DNA of 64,000 nucleotides from Saprospiraceae bacterium (GCA_022842725.1 JALHOZ010000016.1:1-64000), one strand, 5' to 3'. Positions 28,387-38,579 are shown, counted from the first letter of the stretch. Notes: generated from the sequence alone by a model not told the origin. Translations and numbers: made by a program.

Positions 28387-28568
28387 AATAAAATTAAATT
28401 TAAAATTGTATGTATTTATATTTATTAACCCGATGATTGTAGAAAGATGACCTGACAACCGATTAAATTCTGAAACCGAAAAAAAGTATGGGGAGCGCGC
28501 ACTCATATAAGGATGTAAATTTTAATGTTTAGGGGCATAAAGCTGCAAAAATCAAAAAATCTTTTGTT

Positions 28569-31500
28569 ATGAAACAAAAATTGAGTAATTTTGAGGTGAT
28601 GATCCCGATAGCCATTGGGACACCACAACACCGCAACACCGGTAATGGTATTGGTAAATTTTTAAAATTATGTATCTTAATCTGGATGCTGATAAAAGTG
28701 GATGTAGGATGGGGGCAGTTAGCAAAACCCAATTTGATTCAGAATCCTGACTTTACTGTGAATTCGGGTTGTTCTTATTATTGGGAGTCCTTTTACAGAG
28801 GTTGTGTAAATTCTTGGTTTTCATCTAATGGCTCAGCACATCATATTAGTTGGGATAATAATCAATGCTTTGATTTCAATAATACAGGGACAACCAAAAA
28901 TTGTTTATTCAGTTTGCAATCTACATTCACAAATCCTTACATTGAAGCTATTTTTCAACCTTTGAACATAATCAGAAATAATTTTATAACTTATGATGTT
29001 GCTGTTCAACTAAATCTTATCAGATGTGACAATCAAGGATTTCCGAATATACCTAAAATTAATGCGAGAGCAAATTTAAGGTTTGCAAACGGCCTTGTCA
29101 ACAGCAGGGAAACATTTACTCCAATTCAGGGGTTTGATTTTCAAAATATAGGTTCGGAAATCATATCATCATTATCTCCGGTTACTATAAGTTTTCTAAA
29201 CCTGACTCCCGATAGAATGTTCAATAATGTTCAGATTTTTGTTGATCTTCCGATAGGGGATAATGAAATAGGTCAAACCTTTTTGGAATTGGTTAATCTC
29301 AATGTTAATTGCAATACTTCTGCATTGGATAATATTGTTTACAATAATGAAACACAAAGGTTTGAAGCGATAAACGCCAATCCAGCTCACCCATTTGTAC
29401 AATACAGATGGCAACTGCCTGATAATATAGTGAGTACGCAACAAAATCCAATTTTTGATCCGCAACAATCAGGAAAATATAATATTTGTCTGGAAGTCCT
29501 TGATGTAAATGGGTGCAAAGGAAGTTTATGTAAAGAAGTTCAGTTTATAGAAGCTTGTAATGATATTGTTGCAGGTTATTTGATCAAACCAAAACCTTTA
29601 ATGTCAAGAAGGGCAAGACTTTCTGAATTATTGGCAGATACTGAATGCCCTTTGGAGCATGAAATATTACCCAACGGAACAATAATGATATTGAACAAAT
29701 ATTTCTATCTGACCACAGATTTAATTGTCGATGTAAAATGTGAATTTGAAAGAACGAATTGGTTTTGCGCTGCCGGGACTTTAATAGATGTCCAAACTGA
29801 TATGACAATAAAACATTCTGAATTTCAGTCTTGTGATGAAATGTGGAAAGGATTTAAGCATCAAAATGGTAGAATCCTCAGAATAAATGATTCGTCAATA
29901 AAAGACGCAGAGTTTGGAGTAGAATTGATTGGTGCCGTTAATATAAATTGTCAAAAAGTTTTATTTGAAAATTGTTACATTGGCTTATACGCTCCTGCAT
30001 TAAATAGAATTTCAATTATCTCCAATTCTATTAAGCAATCTGATTTTGAATGCACAAATGTTTTAAAGCCACAGTATCCTGGCCAGGTAAATTGGAGTTC
30101 AAGAACTAAAGCTGGGATTGAGTTTCGAAATTCAATGAAATTGAATGTCGATGATTGCACTTATTTAAATTTAACAAATGGAATATTTTTAAACAATACT
30201 GCTGCATCTATAAAAGGTAGTATTTTTTATACAAGTGAATTATTTTTTCCAGGAATGTATGGAGTCTGGATTGACGGTTTAAGAAAGACAAATATTGAAT
30301 TTTGTCATTTTAATGATCAAAGAAATGGTATTATTGAGAATGGAAAAAATAATAATTCTTCTCTGGATATTACAAAATCACATTTTAGAAATTTAATACA
30401 TAACATTTCCGGATCTGGTATAGATATAAGCAATAATCAAAATAATAGAATTCATATTTATAAAAATTATTTTTATTCAAATAATGGGTTCCCTAGTACT
30501 ACATTTTCGTTTGGAATTAATGCAAATGGAGTACATAAGGACTTAATAATTGATAACAATGAGTTTTATCATTACAAAAGTACTTATTTTACACCAATTA
30601 GGTTTCTTGGTGTAAAAACAGGAGCATTAATTCAAAACAATACGGTTGACAGAAGTTCACCAATGAATTTTGCTACAACCCACATTTTATTCCATTTTTT
30701 TAATTCAGATAATCTTATTATAAAAAACAATCAAATAAATAAAGTATTTTCAGCCAATGATCGCACTGAAGCATTACGCCTAAATAACTGTTCAAACACC
30801 TCTTTAATAAATAATAATTTTTATGGATGTAGAGATGCAATTGGTGTTCTTGGAAATTCAATGAATAACTTGTTTTGTTGTAATACAAGTTTATCTAAAT
30901 CAACTTGGTCAATCTTTTTTGCTGAAACTAACATGAGCGATTTCCGAAATAATAATATGAATAGTTTATGGTTGAGTGAACTAGCAAATATAGGCACACA
31001 GACCTTGCCAGGAAATTTATGGCAGGATACAGAAGGTTCGAATGTTGATTCTCGTGCTACTATGGAAGGTCCTGATAGAAGGCAATTTAATCAAATTCCG
31101 TTTAACCCTCTTCAAATCAATTCCAAACCAGAAGATTTTCAACCTTCAAATTTTAATAATGGATGGTTTATAGAAAGGTTTATTTATTCAAATTGTACAA
31201 ATAATCCCAAATGTCTTGACGAGTTTGACCCGAATGGAACGGGTAATGGTAATGGGGGTAATGGTGAAAATAGTTCGGGTGACCCCCAGCCACCTATTGG
31301 TGATCCTACAAAAAAATTGTGTGATAAAATCATGGCAAATTATTACAACTTCACGAATTATGCAGGAAGTAATGGATATCCTTATCCGAATCAAATGACA
31401 TGGAGTATGAATCAATACCTTCAACATTATATTTCAGTTTATGGTCAGTCATTTTTTGATTCCTGTATAGGTGATTCGGTAGTTTGGATCACACCGGATG

Positions 31501-32285
31501 TCATTGAATGGTATGATGCAGAGAAAGAGAAAGATGAAATATTCAAAATGGATCCTTCCATCCAATCTGAAATTAAAAATTTATCAGAAATTTCTGACAG
31601 TCTCTATACGGAGATTTCACTTCTAATTGATTCTGTAGGTTACACAGAAGATTCAGTCATACTTCAGATTTTGTACGATGAGTTAGAGCAGGTTGAATAC
31701 CTTATTCAGGAATTATCAGACTCAATAAATAACATGATACGTCTCAAAGCATTGGACTTTATGGATAATATTCCAAATCTTCCTGCACCGTATGGTTTTC
31801 TTACTAAAAGAAAAAAAGTATGGGAGGCAGAACTCAAGGCACATGTTTTCGGCAAAAATAGTGTTTCGCAACAGGATTGGGATGAATTACGAAGTATTGC
31901 AAATACGTGCCCTATCGAACTTGGCAAAGCAGTATCGGAATCTCAAGGTTTGTTAAGTTATTATTGGGATGAACAATATGAGATGAATTACAGTGCATGT
32001 AATATTGTCAATCCAAGGTCTAACTCACTCAAAACCGGTACAAACGATGTTTCAGTGTATCCAAATCCGGGAACAGGAATATTTAATATTTTTGTGCCGG
32101 AAGAATTTTATTACAGTACTTTGACCATTTATTCAAATGATGGATTGGCTCAAAAAGAAATCATGTTATCAAACAATAATACATTGACTTTTGATTTAAG
32201 TGATTTGAATCCCGGTATCTATTTATATCAATTAGAATCTAAATCCAAAGATCTAAAATCCGGGAAAATTGTCCTGATCAAATAA
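28569..32285 (+). CDS. Large T9SS-exported protein with right-handed beta-helix repeats
   Basis: This 1238-residue surface protein ends with a type A T9SS sorting domain (about 1150-1238: VSVYPNPGTGIFNIFVP, DLSDLNPGIYLYQLESKS, KIVLIK), so it is exported and probably anchored or released by the T9SS. Order: an unusual hydrophilic N-terminal 29 residues before the signal helix (FLKLCILIWMLIKVDVGWGQ), a PKD-like segment near 265-325, many beta-helix-like repeats (about 400-830) with N-rich turns (INNNFYGC, IIDNNEFYHY), a Gly/Asn-rich linker near 880 and a helical Asp/Glu-rich part near 980-1060. The function is unknown; parallel beta-helix proteins often bind or cleave polysaccharide, but no catalytic motif was seen. 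The gene is markedly AT-rich. Confidence 0.85.
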   Translation: MKQKLSNFEVMIPIAIGTPQHRNTGNGIGKFLKLCILIWMLIKVDVGWGQLAKPNLIQNPDFTVNSGCSYYWESFYRGCVNSWFSSNGSAHHISWDNNQCFDFNNTGTTKNCLFSLQSTFTNPYIEAIFQPLNIIRNNFITYDVAVQLNLIRCDNQGFPNIPKINARANLRFANGLVNSRETFTPIQGFDFQNIGSEIISSLSPVTISFLNLTPDRMFNNVQIFVDLPIGDNEIGQTFLELVNLNVNCNTSALDNIVYNNETQRFEAINANPAHPFVQYRWQLPDNIVSTQQNPIFDPQQSGKYNICLEVLDVNGCKGSLCKEVQFIEACNDIVAGYLIKPKPLMSRRARLSELLADTECPLEHEILPNGTIMILNKYFYLTTDLIVDVKCEFERTNWFCAAGTLIDVQTDMTIKHSEFQSCDEMWKGFKHQNGRILRINDSSIKDAEFGVELIGAVNINCQKVLFENCYIGLYAPALNRISIISNSIKQSDFECTNVLKPQYPGQVNWSSRTKAGIEFRNSMKLNVDDCTYLNLTNGIFLNNTAASIKGSIFYTSELFFPGMYGVWIDGLRKTNIEFCHFNDQRNGIIENGKNNNSSLDITKSHFRNLIHNISGSGIDISNNQNNRIHIYKNYFYSNNGFPSTTFSFGINANGVHKDLIIDNNEFYHYKSTYFTPIRFLGVKTGALIQNNTVDRSSPMNFATTHILFHFFNSDNLIIKNNQINKVFSANDRTEALRLNNCSNTSLINNNFYGCRDAIGVLGNSMNNLFCCNTSLSKSTWSIFFAETNMSDFRNNNMNSLWLSELANIGTQTLPGNLWQDTEGSNVDSRATMEGPDRRQFNQIPFNPLQINSKPEDFQPSNFNNGWFIERFIYSNCTNNPKCLDEFDPNGTGNGNGGNGENSSGDPQPPIGDPTKKLCDKIMANYYNFTNYAGSNGYPYPNQMTWSMNQYLQHYISVYGQSFFDSCIGDSVVWITPDVIEWYDAEKEKDEIFKMDPSIQSEIKNLSEISDSLYTEISLLIDSVGYTEDSVILQILYDELEQVEYLIQELSDSINNMIRLKALDFMDNIPNLPAPYGFLTKRKKVWEAELKAHVFGKNSVSQQDWDELRSIANTCPIELGKAVSESQGLLSYYWDEQYEMNYSACNIVNPRSNSLKTGTNDVSVYPNPGTGIFNIFVPEEFYYSTLTIYSNDGLAQKEIMLSNNNTLTFDLSDLNPGIYLYQLESKSKDLKSGKIVLIK

Positions 32286-32295
32286 TTACTAATGA

Positions 32296-32321
32296 GGAGC
32301 AAGTAAAATAACACTTGCTCC
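32296..32321 (+). terminator. Hairpin between the two T9SS genes
   Basis: Perfect 9-bp arms GGAGCAAGT (32296-32304) and ACTTGCTCC (32313-32321), 8-nt loop, followed by only a weak T stretch. It could be a leaky terminator or an RNA-stability element between the two genes. Confidence 0.5.
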
Positions 32322-32337
32322 ACTTTAAATATTTTGT

Positions 32338-34167
32338 ATGAAGTTTTTTACTTTTTTTATTGTTACACTCCTTCTTCCGGTACAATTATTTTCCCAAAAA
32401 GAAGACCATATCTGGTTGTTTGGTTCTGAAATTGAAGATGTTATATTACCTTGGCTCAAAGCAGATACTACCCGCGGGGCTTCCGAAATTAATTTTTTTT
32501 ATGATCCGTTTAAAATGTATTACGTTGAGCCCAGGGTTATTGATGTAGCTGCCGGAAATGCGAGTATATCTGATGTCACAGGTAGGCTTTTGGCGTATTC
32601 AAATGGACAGGTTTTATACGCAGGTAACGAATATCCAATAGCAGATACTATCAATTATCACATCTATGGTAGTCCTGATTCAACAAAATTTTGTTCTGAA
32701 TGGGAATCAAATAATTTCGGTAATTCTATCAGACCCATTCCATCCGGTATTTTAGGTATTCAACGAATGATGATTCTTCCAATGGATTCAACCTTTTATT
32801 CGGTTTTTAATACATATGATTATTGTACTCAGGAAATTTTTAAAGTTAATTACAATCATTTTGGTTTTCCTACATCACACCCTAATGGAGTGCTTCTTAA
32901 AAAAGATACTGAATTATTAAGAGGCAGGTTTTCAAGCAATATATACTCAGTAAGGCACGGAAATGGCAGAGATTGGTGGGTGATTCAATTAGATGAAAAC
33001 AATATTAGTTATCATCAATTTCTACTTTCACCAACAGCAATAAACTATTTTGGTATTATAGAGCTTCCTTCTATGTCATTCCCACGAGGAAATGGTCAGG
33101 TAGTTGTCTCTCCGGATGGTAATATATTTGCATACGCTACTATTGGAGGTACTGGCCAGCAAGTTATGGGGCACATTGTTTTATTTGAGTTTGATCGGTG
33201 TACTGGAAATGTAAATTTTATATCCGAAAAGCGATTTGATAAAATAAATTCATTCGGACCAGGTCTTTGTTTTTCTTCTGATAGTCGTTATTTATATTTC
33301 AGTGAAGGAAACAAAATCTTTCAATATGATATGCATGCATTTGATGTTTTTGAATCAGAAGTATTAATTGCTCTTTATGATGGATTTTTTTATCAACAAA
33401 CCCCCAATAGTATTGAATATGATGCAGATTTTAATCAAATGGGTCTGGCACCTGACGGGAGGATATATATTACACCGTCTTCAACCACAAACAGACATCT
33501 TGGTGTGATAAACTATCCAAACGAATATGGACCAGCTTGTGATATGAGACAACATTCTATAGAACTGCCTACTAAGTTCTTTCGTACTATGCCTAACTTT
33601 CCACATTTCCGCCTCGGCCCCGACGACGGCAGTCCCTGTGATACCTTAGGTCTGGACAATCACCCTGTTGCCAAGTTCCGCTACGAGCCGGACAGTAGCA
33701 ACTACAAACGGATACGGTTTACCGATCTGAGTTACTTCCGGCCGGAGACGTGGAGCTGGGACTTTGGTGATGGTAGTCCTACAGTAACGGACAGATATCC
33801 CTTTCATACGTACGACCAAAACGGTACCTATGAGGTCTGCCTGACCGTGAGCAATGAAAACAGCGACCATACGACCTGCCGGACAGTGACTATTGGTACA
33901 AGCAGCAGTGATGATGCCGGACTAAAAGCCGATATCACACTTTTTCCCAATCCGGTGGCAGATGTATTGTTGGTTACACTTGGAGAGTACATTCCTCAAA
34001 ATGGTATAATACATATCTACGATGCGACAGGCAGGGTCATCCTTTCACAACGTTTGTACTACGGTCATAATAATATCGATATGACTGCCCTTCCTCCCGG
34101 TTTATACTTCTGGACAGCAGAGGATAAAGGCGTGAAGATGAAAGGGGGAAAGGTGATTAAAAGGTGA
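32338..34167 (+). CDS. T9SS-exported protein with PKD domain
   Basis: This 609-residue protein has a signal peptide (MKFFTFFIVTLLLPVQLFSQ), a large beta-propeller-like body (about 30-425; repeated short blades such as FSSDSRYLYFSEGNKIFQYD), a PKD domain (about 440-520: WSWDFGDGSPTVTDRYPFHTY, VCLTVSN) and a type A T9SS sorting domain (ITLFPNPVADVLLVTL, IHIYDATGRVILSQRL, GLYFWTA, GGKVIKR). Composition breaks near 33590: hand counts give about 27% GC at 33361-33420 and 60% at 33601-33660, so the C-terminal PKD-plus-sorting module differs from the rest. It follows the large T9SS gene by 52 nt. Function unknown. Confidence 0.85.
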   Translation: MKFFTFFIVTLLLPVQLFSQKEDHIWLFGSEIEDVILPWLKADTTRGASEINFFYDPFKMYYVEPRVIDVAAGNASISDVTGRLLAYSNGQVLYAGNEYPIADTINYHIYGSPDSTKFCSEWESNNFGNSIRPIPSGILGIQRMMILPMDSTFYSVFNTYDYCTQEIFKVNYNHFGFPTSHPNGVLLKKDTELLRGRFSSNIYSVRHGNGRDWWVIQLDENNISYHQFLLSPTAINYFGIIELPSMSFPRGNGQVVVSPDGNIFAYATIGGTGQQVMGHIVLFEFDRCTGNVNFISEKRFDKINSFGPGLCFSSDSRYLYFSEGNKIFQYDMHAFDVFESEVLIALYDGFFYQQTPNSIEYDADFNQMGLAPDGRIYITPSSTTNRHLGVINYPNEYGPACDMRQHSIELPTKFFRTMPNFPHFRLGPDDGSPCDTLGLDNHPVAKFRYEPDSSNYKRIRFTDLSYFRPETWSWDFGDGSPTVTDRYPFHTYDQNGTYEVCLTVSNENSDHTTCRTVTIGTSSSDDAGLKADITLFPNPVADVLLVTLGEYIPQNGIIHIYDATGRVILSQRLYYGHNNIDMTALPPGLYFWTAEDKGVKMKGGKVIKR

Positions 34168-34197
34168 TGTGGTTTTATGGTATTTTGGGGTTATTTT

Positions 34198-34221
34198 CGG
34201 ACATCCAAATTTATTTGGATG
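34198..34221. repeat. Hairpin repeat, right copy
   Basis: CGGACATCCAAATTT (34198-34212) repeats the left copy at 28032. The stem CATCCAAA (34202-34209) pairs perfectly with TTTGGATG (34214-34221) around a 4-nt loop. No T run follows, so it is not a classical terminator. Confidence 0.6.
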
Positions 34222-34328
34222 TTATGGCAGAAAAACATTTTAAAAAATTTAGGATTGTTGAAATTTCCATAACCCTGCATAGCTTTAGATTTGACAAATT
34301 TATAAAATTTGTTAAATCTTGTCCTTCA

Positions 34329-35972
34329 CTATTCAAATGATATTAGAACACCTTCTTTTGAATAAAACTCTGTTTTAAGAGGTTTAACCTCGCCACATGG
34401 TAGCATTTGTGATGTAATATCTTCCGGATAATAATAGACAGTATACCTTCCATTCTCCCAATATTCTACATGTTTACCAATCGCAAACCCTGTATCATAA
34501 GCGCCTTCAGACATTTTCCGCCCGTTCTTTGCAGAATATTGTATTCGATATCCATGTAAAAATCCGGTTTTTAAAATGCCAATATCTGGCGGTGTTGACA
34601 ATGTTGTCTCTCTGTTGTTTTGAAAAACAGATTCCTTTACCACATTTCCTTCAGGATTAAACATCAGAGATTTCCCGTGTCTGATACCGTGACGAAATTC
34701 ATTCAATTTTTAGATTTTATTTTCAGAGCTGAATTCCATTTGTTGCCCGTGTATTTTCCCATGAAGATAAGGTGAAACCAATTTTCCACCTCCTGTATAA
34801 TATCGAATACTAATTACAGGATCTGAAAATGTATCGTAAATCCATTCACTTTCAAGGATCCCGTTGTAATATTGTTTCCAACGACCGGTTCTACGGCCAT
34901 TTCTGAAATGCCCTTCAAATAAAATGTTACTATCGTCATCGTAAAAAAGGGATGCCGTGCATTTAGTATCAGGTAAGGTATATTCCTGAACCTGGACAAC
35001 TTCTTTATTTTTGTTATAAAACACCCATTTTCCCACTCTTGCACCATTCACATAAAAACCTTCACATAATGGTTGGAATTGAGACGAGTCCGCGATATTG
35101 TAATAATATCCATGTTTATAGTTGATATACAAAAAACCTTCATTTTGATAATCTCTAAATATGGTGGTGATATTTCTCAATGTATCTCCTGACGTTGCGA
35201 TCAAAAGAGATTGTTGGATTTTTATCGTATCTCCTAAATAAGTATATAAGTTTGTTTTATTACCATACCACTTTTCCCACTGTAACAGACCCTTTAGTTT
35301 ATAGCTTTCAAATTCGACAATCGGAGGTACTACATGTTTCATATATTTAATTAATTTTCCTTCCGGAAGACCTTCGACATAATCAAATTCGCTGATGAGT
35401 TGTCTTTCGTTCAATTTATAACTGAATCTATAATGTTTCCATCTGCCATGTGCTTTCCCTTTATAAAATTGTGCTTCAGCATATAATTCATTTTTTGCTT
35501 TCAAAACGGTTTGACCGCTAAAACCACTTTTTTCCAATTGGAAAAATTGTGTAATAATGTTTAGAAAAATTTTTCCTTCTTTGTTGTCTGACGCTTCACA
35601 TTCAATATAATAATCGTCAATTCTTCGGGACATTTGATGGCAAATGGTAGCAGTATAGTGTACATGGTCTTCTGTCTGACTAATAATCAACCATTTTGTT
35701 CCCGGTGTAATTCTTTTGCCTCCCTGCGTTGTATTACCTCCGGTGACAATGTATATAGTATCAACAGGTGTTCCCCTAAAAATCTGTTCAACAACAGCTA
35801 TACTGTTATATCCGCCAGGCCCGTTAAAAGTAGACAAAACAGTACAGATGAAGATATGGTGCTTATCCTCTCTGTTAGCCAAAATTTCAGTGATGCTGTA
35901 TTCCGGATCAAAACATGAAGCCAAAGATCTGAAAAAACCAAAACAAAAAATAACTACATATACGAATTTCAT
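34329..35972 (-). pseudogene. MORN/YwqK-repeat lipoprotein gene with in-frame stop
   Basis: One frame of about 547 sense codons is cut by a single TAA at 34710-34712 (codon 421). Upstream: a lipoprotein-like signal (MKFVYVVIFCFGFF to SLASC), a Cys-bearing N-terminal domain, and from about residue 150 many YwqK/MORN-type repeats (FYKGKAHGRWKHY, VEGLPEGKLIKYM, FYVNGARVGKWVFY, FRNGRRTGRWKQYYNG). The repeats continue across the stop (LHGKIHGQQMEFSSENKI, stop, KLNEFRHGIRHGKSLMF), so the 125-codon frame beyond is the lost C-terminus and not a separate gene; its only start would be TTG. The ATG at 35972 begins the signal; an ATG at 36002 is also in frame. Function unknown. Confidence 0.82.
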
Positions 35973-36258
35973 TTGATCATGTAAGATGAAGATAATCAAC
36001 ATTCACCTCAAAAGTAAAGAATATTTACTTTTTTAGATAAAAAATAATTCATTTTAGTCCTCCGGAACATCAAAACGATCAACTTTATTCAGGAAATGTC
36101 CATTACTGAACCCTAAACTTTTAAGCCCACCAATCCTTATATTTTAATAAAACCTGCCATCCCTACCAATAGTCGGGACAGCCTCACAAATAAACACCTT
36201 AAAAATTTGTTTTATCCGTGGAATCTTATTTATTTTGGCATTCATAATCAAAACAAAT

Positions 36259-37473
36259 ATGAACAACAATGTCAAAATAAAATTGTCAGCCATGATGTTT
36301 CTCCAGTTTTTTATCTGGGGAGCCTGGTTTGTAACTCTCGGAACGTTTTTGTCAAAAAATATGGCGGCTACCGGAGGGCAGATTGGTCAGGCATTCGGTA
36401 CTCAATCCTGGGGTGCCATCATCGCTCCGTTCTTTATCGGGCTCATAGCAGATAAATATTTTAACGCCGAAAAAATACTGGGCATCCTGCATCTTTTGGG
36501 TGCTGTTTTGATGTATCTCATGGCCAATACTTCTGATTTTTCGGCCTTTTATCTTTATGTGTTTTTATACATGATCGCTTATATGCCTACGTTGGCCCTT
36601 GTCAATTCGATTGCGTTCAGACAGATGAACGATCCAACCAAAGAATTTGCCAATATCCGGGTATTTGGCACCATAGGTTGGGTCATCGCAGGCTTGTGTA
36701 TCAGTTATCTTTTTGCATGGGACGCTCCCGGTTCTATTGAAAACGGAGCTTTAAAAAATACCTTTTATTTTGCAGGAGGAAGTGCTGCCCTCTTAGGTTT
36801 TCTGAGTTTTACCCTGCCCTCTACTCCTCCGGTCGGAGACAGAAACAAAAAACTTTCGGTTAGTGAGATTTTGGGTCTCGATGCGCTCAAACTCCTCAAT
36901 GACCGCAATTTTCTGGTATTTTTTATCTCTTCTGTCCTGATATGTATTCCTTTGGCATTTTATTATGCCAATGCAAACCCTTTTTTGGTCGATGCCGGCA
37001 TCGCTAATCCTACCGGAAAAATGACTATCGGTCAGATGTCAGAAATTGGTTTTATGTTGGTTTTACCTCTTTTTTTCAAAAAGTACGGTTTTAAAAACAC
37101 GATTTTGGTAGGGATGTTAGCCTGGGCAATCCGTTATCTGTTGTTTGCTTACGGAGAAGCCGGTACGTCCACCTGGATGCTTCTGCTCGGAATTGCCCTG
37201 CACGGTATTTGTTACGATTTCTTTTTTGTCAGCGGACAGATTTATACCGACTCAAAAGCCGGGGTACAAACCAAAAGTGCGGCTCAGGGTCTGATAACGC
37301 TGGCGACCTATGGTATCGGTATGTTGATCGGATTTTGGATTTCAGGCATCATTGTCGAAAAATACAGCGGAGATTGGAACATGATCTGGTTGATTCCGGC
37401 GATGTTTTCATTTGTCGTTTTTGTTTTGTTTTTACTATTTTTCCGAAAGGAAAAAATAGAATATCAGGCTTAA
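36259..37473 (+). CDS. Nucleoside:proton symporter-like MFS permease (NupG/XapB family)
   Basis: This 404-residue inner-membrane transporter shows twelve helices and family signatures: LSAMMFLQFFIWGAWFVTLG at the N-terminus, FIGLIADKYFNAEKIL (loop 2-3), SIAFRQMNDPTKEFANIRVFGTIGWVIAG (characteristic of the nucleoside group) and HGICYDFFFVSGQIYTDSKA near the C-terminus. It probably imports nucleosides with protons. The frame opens at 36235 but the ATG at 36259 starts the conserved N-terminus. It is followed after 9 nt by an unknown membrane protein gene. Confidence 0.9.
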   Translation: MNNNVKIKLSAMMFLQFFIWGAWFVTLGTFLSKNMAATGGQIGQAFGTQSWGAIIAPFFIGLIADKYFNAEKILGILHLLGAVLMYLMANTSDFSAFYLYVFLYMIAYMPTLALVNSIAFRQMNDPTKEFANIRVFGTIGWVIAGLCISYLFAWDAPGSIENGALKNTFYFAGGSAALLGFLSFTLPSTPPVGDRNKKLSVSEILGLDALKLLNDRNFLVFFISSVLICIPLAFYYANANPFLVDAGIANPTGKMTIGQMSEIGFMLVLPLFFKKYGFKNTILVGMLAWAIRYLLFAYGEAGTSTWMLLLGIALHGICYDFFFVSGQIYTDSKAGVQTKSAAQGLITLATYGIGMLIGFWISGIIVEKYSGDWNMIWLIPAMFSFVVFVLFLLFFRKEKIEYQA

Positions 37474-37482
37474 AAAATATCG

Positions 37483-38562
37483 ATGAACAAATCATTGTCG
37501 CCAATATTTGCCTGGTCAGGACTCCTGGTATCTCTTTATTTTGTTTTGTCAAAAGAATTTGATGCAGGTCTTTTGTCACCTTGTGTTCATCACATGTATC
37601 TTGCCATACCAGTTCTGGCTTTTTGGTTGACCAAATATTTTAAAAAAGTTTTTTTTTATACCCTCACCCTCCTGATTTTTGGAATCGGAGGTTGCATTCT
37701 TTTGTTTGTTCAGCAGGAATGGTTAGTTCCGGTGGTCGTTTTTTTGCTAAGCCTTTGTTTTTTACCGGGTCTTACAAAAAATCCACTAGCTGTTATTTTA
37801 GGCAGTATCCCGGGCGTGATCATGATATTTTTATGGAAAATGATTGATCTTCCGGACAATATATCGCCTTTTGTCCCGGTTTTTTGGGTGATTTTGTTTG
37901 GTGTTTTTCATTTTTTTACAAAAAAGAATCCGACTGAAGAACTTTACCGTGTTTCTTTTTCCCGTAAGGAAAAGGTTTTTATGTTAATTATATCATTGAT
38001 TATATCAACTTTTTTATTGTTTTGGTTAAGTTTACCTTTTTACCATTCTGTCTATACATTGCCCGGATGGATTGCGGGATTGTTTATTTTTTGGATGATT
38101 TTACGATTATCCGAAAGGCGTAATGTCCGATATTTGTCCGGTCCGACGTTGTTTCGACTGTTTTTGGCTTTGTTTTTTCAAACCATATTTTTGGGTATGT
38201 TTTCCCGTTCTGCCGGAGTCACCCATGCGATATTAATGATTGGATTTATGATGACGACAGGTTGGGTGGTCTTTTATCTGAAAAAATTGATGGATATACA
38301 TTTTGGTCAACAAAAAACACAAGTCATTTTTAAAAGTAATAACCTTTGGTTGCTTACATCAACAATCGTTTTGTTTTTTCTGATTTTGGATCTGCCGGCT
38401 TGTTCCTTTTGGTACAGAACCATAGTTCAGGTCCGTCTTCCGGAAAATTTATTTTCTTTATCGCTGGGGCAGTATTTTTTAAAAAATGTAAGTTTATTGC
38501 CGGCCTTTGCTACCCTCATCACCGGAATATTATTCCTGAAAAGGAGAACTTACTTTCCGTAA
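37483..38562 (+). CDS. Multi-pass membrane protein of unknown function
   Basis: This 359-residue protein has about ten hydrophobic helices with very short loops and no recognised motif; loops carry short basic stretches (SFSRKEKVF, LSERRNVRYL). The start at 37483 is 9 nt after the nucleoside transporter stop, so the two may be co-transcribed. The 3' end lies 17 nt before the dnaX -7 box. I do not recognise a family; a NnrS-like or polyprenyl-type membrane protein is possible but unsupported. Confidence 0.65.
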   Translation: MNKSLSPIFAWSGLLVSLYFVLSKEFDAGLLSPCVHHMYLAIPVLAFWLTKYFKKVFFYTLTLLIFGIGGCILLFVQQEWLVPVVVFLLSLCFLPGLTKNPLAVILGSIPGVIMIFLWKMIDLPDNISPFVPVFWVILFGVFHFFTKKNPTEELYRVSFSRKEKVFMLIISLIISTFLLFWLSLPFYHSVYTLPGWIAGLFIFWMILRLSERRNVRYLSGPTLFRLFLALFFQTIFLGMFSRSAGVTHAILMIGFMMTTGWVVFYLKKLMDIHFGQQKTQVIFKSNNLWLLTSTIVLFFLILDLPACSFWYRTIVQVRLPENLFSLSLGQYFLKNVSLLPAFATLITGILFLKRRTYFP

Positions 38563-38579
38563 TTTTTTAGAGAAATGTG

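Larger units (their letters stand above)
27902..28568. other. 667-nt intergenic region, AT-rich
   Basis: Divergent spacer before the T9SS island. It contains a hairpin repeat (28032-28056), a further CGGACATC copy near 28111, a -7-like TATCTTTG at 28379-28386 with TTTG only 16 nt upstream, and long AT tracts. I see no gene, RNA gene or mobile-element end. The last 90 nt before the ATG have no strong ribosome-binding site. Confidence 0.6.

Noticed and set aside
28032-34221. Composite transposon ends around the T9SS island
   Set aside because: The flanking repeats are direct hairpins of about 24 nt, no transposase is present and no target-site duplication is seen.
34329-34706. Separate 125-aa MORN protein
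   Set aside because: It is in the same frame as the upstream repeats, has only a TTG start and begins in the middle of a repeat; it is the C-terminal remnant of the interrupted gene.
24380-34712. Stop-codon reassignment of TAA to explain both interrupted genes
   Set aside because: TAA ends many intact genes in this window (for example uppS, bamA, thrS), so it must be a true stop here.
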